DNA of 64,000 nt from Diabrotica undecimpunctata (taxonomy: Eukaryota; Arthropoda; Insecta; Coleoptera; Chrysomelidae). Within the stretch, counting starts at the first letter, position 1. The number at the start of each line of letters is the position of its first letter. Of this stretch, positions 60,876 through 64,000 are shown piece after piece. The stretch is from the NCBI RefSeq assembly GCF_040954645.1, contig NC_092810.1, forward strand, positions 14,184,377 through 14,248,376. Reading direction: 5' to 3'. The position numbers were made by a program, and so were the translations under genes. A model generated the notes under the pieces. It did not search any database. It saw only the letters and a list, made by a program, of their open reading frames with translations, and was not told the DNA's origin.

Positions 60876-60914
60876 TGCCCCTGAAGATTCTTTAGGAGCG
60901 AAAGTACTTGGGCA
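60876..60914 (+). ncRNA. hammerhead ribozyme motif (minimal, Penelope-type)
   Basis: In order: TGCCC (stem I, 60876-60880), the exact core CTGAAGA (60881-60887), a short stem II segment TTCTTTAGGAGC, core GAAA (60900-60903), self-complementary GTAC (stem III, 60904-60907), TT, and GGGCA (60910-60914), the exact complement of TGCCC. The cleavage site would follow CTT. All core bases of the CUGANGA...GAAA consensus are present. Penelope-like and retrozyme-like elements use such small ribozymes with very short stem III that act as dimers. No neighbouring reverse transcriptase belongs to it, so it is probably the end of a truncated element. Confidence 0.7.
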
Positions 60915-60984
60915 AGATTTAATAAAAGACTATGCTCGATATTTGCCTTTTATTTGATTATAATTCATTTATTCGAGAATTCAA

Positions 60985-62560
60985 CCATATATCACTTAAT
61001 TGTTAGTGTATGATGGATTCTAAGAGGATTCCTTAGGACATGAACAGCTTTGGAGATAACATTCGATGCATGTTCAATACGGTTCATGTCTGGAGACATC
61101 ACAGGCAACTCTAAACGGCAAATACTTTTTTGTCTCAAGATAGTCATTAACGGATTAAGTCCTATGTGAGCCATAAATACAAAATTTTTATCCATAGCTC
61201 CGCCATAACCTTCCATAATGTTCTTAAATCCAGGTAATATACCTTTGACCTGATAGAGTCCCGTCAACAACCAATAATTCCATGCGTCCACCTATCATAA
61301 TATCTGCCCAAAATATAGCACTGTCATTAGAGAAAGAAAATGTTTTGGTGGACAGCAAATAGAGAGAGTGACAAAATATAAATATCTGGGAGCTTACATC
61401 AACACAGAATTAGATCCAGATCAAGTGATAAGGGTACGAATAGAAATGGCAAGGGCAGCGTTCTTAAAATTAAAGCAATTGTTCTGTGACAAAAATATGA
61501 ATACTGCGCTGAGACTGAGGCTTGTTGAATGTTACGTCTGGTCCCAACTATTGTACGGGGTGTGGACGTTAAAAGCGCGAATAGTTAAGAAGCTTGAAGC
61601 CTTTGAACTTTGGATATACCGAAGAATGTTGAGAATTCCATTAACTCCTGGTGACATGGGTCACCAATGAGGAAGTGCTGAGAAGGATAGGTCGAGACAA
61701 AAATTGTTAAGAACAATAAAAGTACGCAAGACTGCATACCTTAAACACATACTGAGGAATGATAAATATAGTCTTCTGCAGGTCATCATGCAGGGTGGAG
61801 TCGATGGCAAAAAGGGAACAGGTAGAAAGAGGAAGTCATGGCTGCGAAATATTAAAAACTGGACAAACATGACTGTAGACAAATTATTCCATGTTGCAAA
61901 GGACAGAGAAACTTTTAGAAATGTGGTCGCCAACCTCCGTTAATGAGGACGGCATAGGAAGAAGAAGAATAAGCAAAAGGAACTATGAGACAGGCATATG
62001 CTAGTTGTTCAGCTCTTGTTGGTTCTTGCCAAACACGAATTCGCCAGGTATCAATTTTTGAACAAATTCTGGTCTAGTCTGAAAAAAGCACAAAATTCCA
62101 AAATTGTTAAGGGAGCTGTATGTGTTCTTGAGCCCACTGTAGGCGGTGCAAAAAAAACATGTCTAGGTTGTAGCTGAGGACATTTTATTGATCGAGGACT
62201 TCTCTAACCTGACACTAAAATTCTTCTTTTTATTGTAGCCAACAATACTCTGACTCTTGTTAGACTAACTCAGACCTAGACGAATTTTTTAGAATGAAAA
62301 TCCTGATATAACTATTCTGTTGCTCATTGGTAGCTAGGTGTTTATCCGAGCGAGCTCTATTTTGTATCGAATCCCTCTGCAGAGACTCATTCCATATCCG
62401 TGAGACATCACTCTAAGAAACACCCACGTTTCCGCCACGAACTGCTGTGAAGGGCCTTTTTTAACTAAAGCGATAATTTTTGCATGGTCCAACACAAAAA
62501 TTAATTTACAATTCACTATTGAACACTTTTTCACAAATTTTTGCAGAATAAATTTTTTAT
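60985..62560 (-). pseudogene. Tc1-like transposase, split by an RTE fragment
   Basis: Order on the minus strand: KIIALVKKGPSQQFVAETWV (HTH region, about 62490), QNRARSDKHLATNEQQNSYI (about 62350), LQWAQEHIQ, VLFSDQTRICSKIDTWRIRV (first catalytic Asp, about 62080) and VWQEPTRAEQ. The RTE piece 61337-61970 interrupts. Then come SAIFWADIMIGGRMELLVVD, GTLSGQRYI (about 61260), NFVFMAHIGL (about 61180; the second Asp is lost), and LPVMSPDMNRIEHASNVISK (about 61090, third acidic residue in NRIEH). Skipping the insertion rejoins VPFA to FSNDSAIF in frame. Several stops and frameshifts. No TIRs were located. Confidence 0.78.
61337..61970 (+). mobile_element. 5'-truncated RTE-like fragment, same family as 14.8-17.3 kb
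   Basis: From QQIERVTKYKYLGAYINTEL through LRLVECYVWSQLLYGV, IVKKLEAFELWIYRRMLRIP, HILRNDKYSLLQVIMQGGVD, GKKGTGRKRKSWLRNIKNW and VANLR to a GAAGAAGAAGAA tail. It is about 95% alike to 16.67-17.29 kb by eye. Small deletions (near 61560) and a frameshift near 61670 break the frame. Only AAG can be a target-site duplication (61334-61336, 61971-61973). Confidence 0.88.
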
Positions 62561-62605
62561 ATGTTTATAATATGTCAAAATAAGATCAACTAAATGGGTA
62601 TTTGA

Positions 62606-64000
62606 CCTTCCAGCGGTCGCGGCCTTTGTACCAACAAGAATGGTCGCGCGTATTTCCTAGATACGCTAAATGCTAATTAGTTATTTTAAGATGTGGGTTA
62701 TGAAATATTGTAATATTAACACAAAATATATTTGGTGGAAGATTGATACACTGTATTTCTTAAAATGTTTTATTGAATTTCATTAAAAATAACAACGGTG
62801 TCATAAATAATCGATGTCTCCTAGATATTGCACATTACACATATTATTGTATCGCAGTTTTCCAGTCTTGACAAATATGCTTTTAAATGTTCCATACAGA
62901 TGAATTTCTGACACATTTAACAGCTGAAGCGCGTGATCCTTGAATGTTTATCATTTTGACAAGGCCTACATCTTCTTTTACTTGCTGTGGCCTCCTCTAC
63001 TGTCTCGATATCTAACTCTGCTTTTCTTTTTGAAATTTTTTCCTTTAAGCTCATTTTGAACGGAGTATTCTATTCATCGTTTGACGTGTCCTTTCACAGG
63101 AGCATTTGAAAGTAGTCGAAGGTATTTTCTTCTAAGTATTTTTTCGTTATTATTGGTGGAATAGATTATATAACTATTGATCGCGGCTACATTTAACATG
63201 GAAAAAAATACTACCATCGGCCATCTTCTGGTGTTCCTGGCAACATTGTAAAAAACACAAAGTTTGTCTACTGTATCTACACTTTCCTTTGCCTTGTTAT
63301 AGAATGTTATAATCTCGTGTTTCTTTTGGTCACCTGTTTCTGCGTCGATTTCTGCGTCTTCATGTAAGCTTGAAACTAATATTACACAAGAGTCATGTCG
63401 GCAATGGTCAGTGTTCTCCCCGTATTAAATATAAGTGTTGCCAAGCTTTTTACCACGTCTCGTGGTTTGTTACTTATTGAAAATTGGCCATCTGGTTGAG
63501 TCCCTGCATAAATTTTCATGTTATAAGTGTAAAAATGTGAGCGTCAACCATGGCATAATATTTAATCCCATATTTATTAGGTTTTTTGAGGATGTATTGA
63601 ATAAAGGAGCATCTTCCATTTCTGGCAATTAGACACAAACTCCTCGAAAATATTCCTTATTGGGGCCAAGCGATCCATTCTTTTACGTTCTACTCTCGTA
63701 GCTATGTCATCAATAATGCTCATCAAAGTAATGCTCTTATTAAAAATAGAAATCTTCTCCAACTCATCACTGTTTTGAAATCATCTATTCTCCATAGTTC
63801 TTCAAGGTTAACTCGATTACCATGGTAAATGCCCGCCAAATAAAGCAAACCCAAAAGGGCTGTTATTTCTAGTTTGTCTGTATCCCTGGCATCTCTTGGA
63901 ATACCATAATTAGATCTTATAGAATTTATGTACTTATTTGTGAAGTTCACGATGCTCTCAATCATAGAATCAGTTATGAGGCACTTCCAAATATCAACAA
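62606..64000 (-). mobile_element. piggyBac element, left end and gene, cut by the window edge
   Basis: The left end CCTTCCAGCGGTCGCGGCC follows TTGA (62602-62605), probably a mutated TTAA. A second GGTCGCGCGTATTT lies inside (62642-62655), as is common at insect piggyBac ends. The gene reads inward on the minus strand and begins beyond position 64000. Confidence 0.7.
62890..63970 (-). pseudogene. piggyBac transposase, partial and deleted
   Basis: From the window edge inward: FTNKYINSIRSNYGIPRDAR, TDKLEITALLGLLYLAGIYH (63965-63723), RVERKRMDRLAPIRNIFEEF (about 63680), FYTYNMKIYAGTQPDGQFSI (about 63500). An internal deletion near 63380 removes part of the core. Then DTVDKLCVFYNVARNTRRWP with VVFFSMLNVA (about 63270-63190) and a Cys-rich tail RCRPC ... 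FICMEHLKAY (about 62975-62890). The Asp in VDTVDK belongs to the third catalytic block. Frameshifts and stops occur throughout. It is a different family from the copies at 51.9 and 55.8 kb. Confidence 0.8.

Overview
This window looks like part of a large, transposon-rich arthropod nuclear genome. An insect is most likely, because the mix of RTE-like and I-clade non-LTR elements, BEL/Pao, Penelope, mariner, Tc1, pogo, hAT and piggyBac families is the one usual in beetles and other insects with big genomes. The sequence is AT-rich, I see no bacterial operon structure, no rRNA or canonical tRNA, and no host single-copy gene I can defend. Nearly every coding-like stretch is a transposon gene, mostly broken by stops, frameshifts or younger insertions. 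The species cannot be fixed from sequence alone.

Layout. 0-3 kb: two mariner-type transposase relics. 3.2-7.1 kb (minus): a decayed copy of an unnamed repeated gene, split by an RTE 3' fragment (3956-4199) and by a 1.37-kb almost perfectly palindromic element (4252-5619). 7-10 kb: no gene seen. 10-13.6 kb: an old hAT relic and two I-clade non-LTR elements. 14.8-17.3 kb: a nearly full RTE-like element. 17.6-20.3 kb: tRNA-like fragment, BEL/Pao pol end, pogo relic. 20.3-22.7 kb: a copy of a putative DDE-type gene family without a name known to me, then a non-LTR fragment. 23.0-25.9 kb: a well preserved pogo/Tigger element with TIRs and TA duplications. 26.6-29.5 kb: an apparently intact hAT element with a two-exon gene. 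29.8-33.0 kb: two non-LTR elements.

33.0-45.5 kb: a long inverted repeat (arms about 2.45 kb) around a spacer holding a 2.86-kb non-LTR element with a (TA)n tail of about 120 bp and a second, damaged hAT copy. 47.6-50.5 kb: a Penelope-like element inserted into another copy of the unnamed DDE-like family. 50.7-54.3 kb: hAT and piggyBac relics, the latter split by a short non-LTR element. 54.5-57.9 kb: another DDE-like copy, then an RTE element split by a piggyBac-type element at TTAA. 60.9 kb: a small hammerhead ribozyme motif. 61-64 kb: a Tc1-like relic split by an RTE fragment, and a piggyBac relic that runs off the window.

How the parts relate: the main story is nesting. At least eight insertions have flanks that can be read: target-site duplications (ACA, AAACTTACT, CTAATTAG, TCAACAA, TTTTCCCGTTTT, TACAAATA, TTAA) or a reading frame that closes again when the insertion is skipped, so relative ages can be read directly. 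The best candidates for something under-described are the two unnamed gene families, the palindromic element, the hAT element whose intron is mostly a smaller transposon, and the hammerhead motifs.
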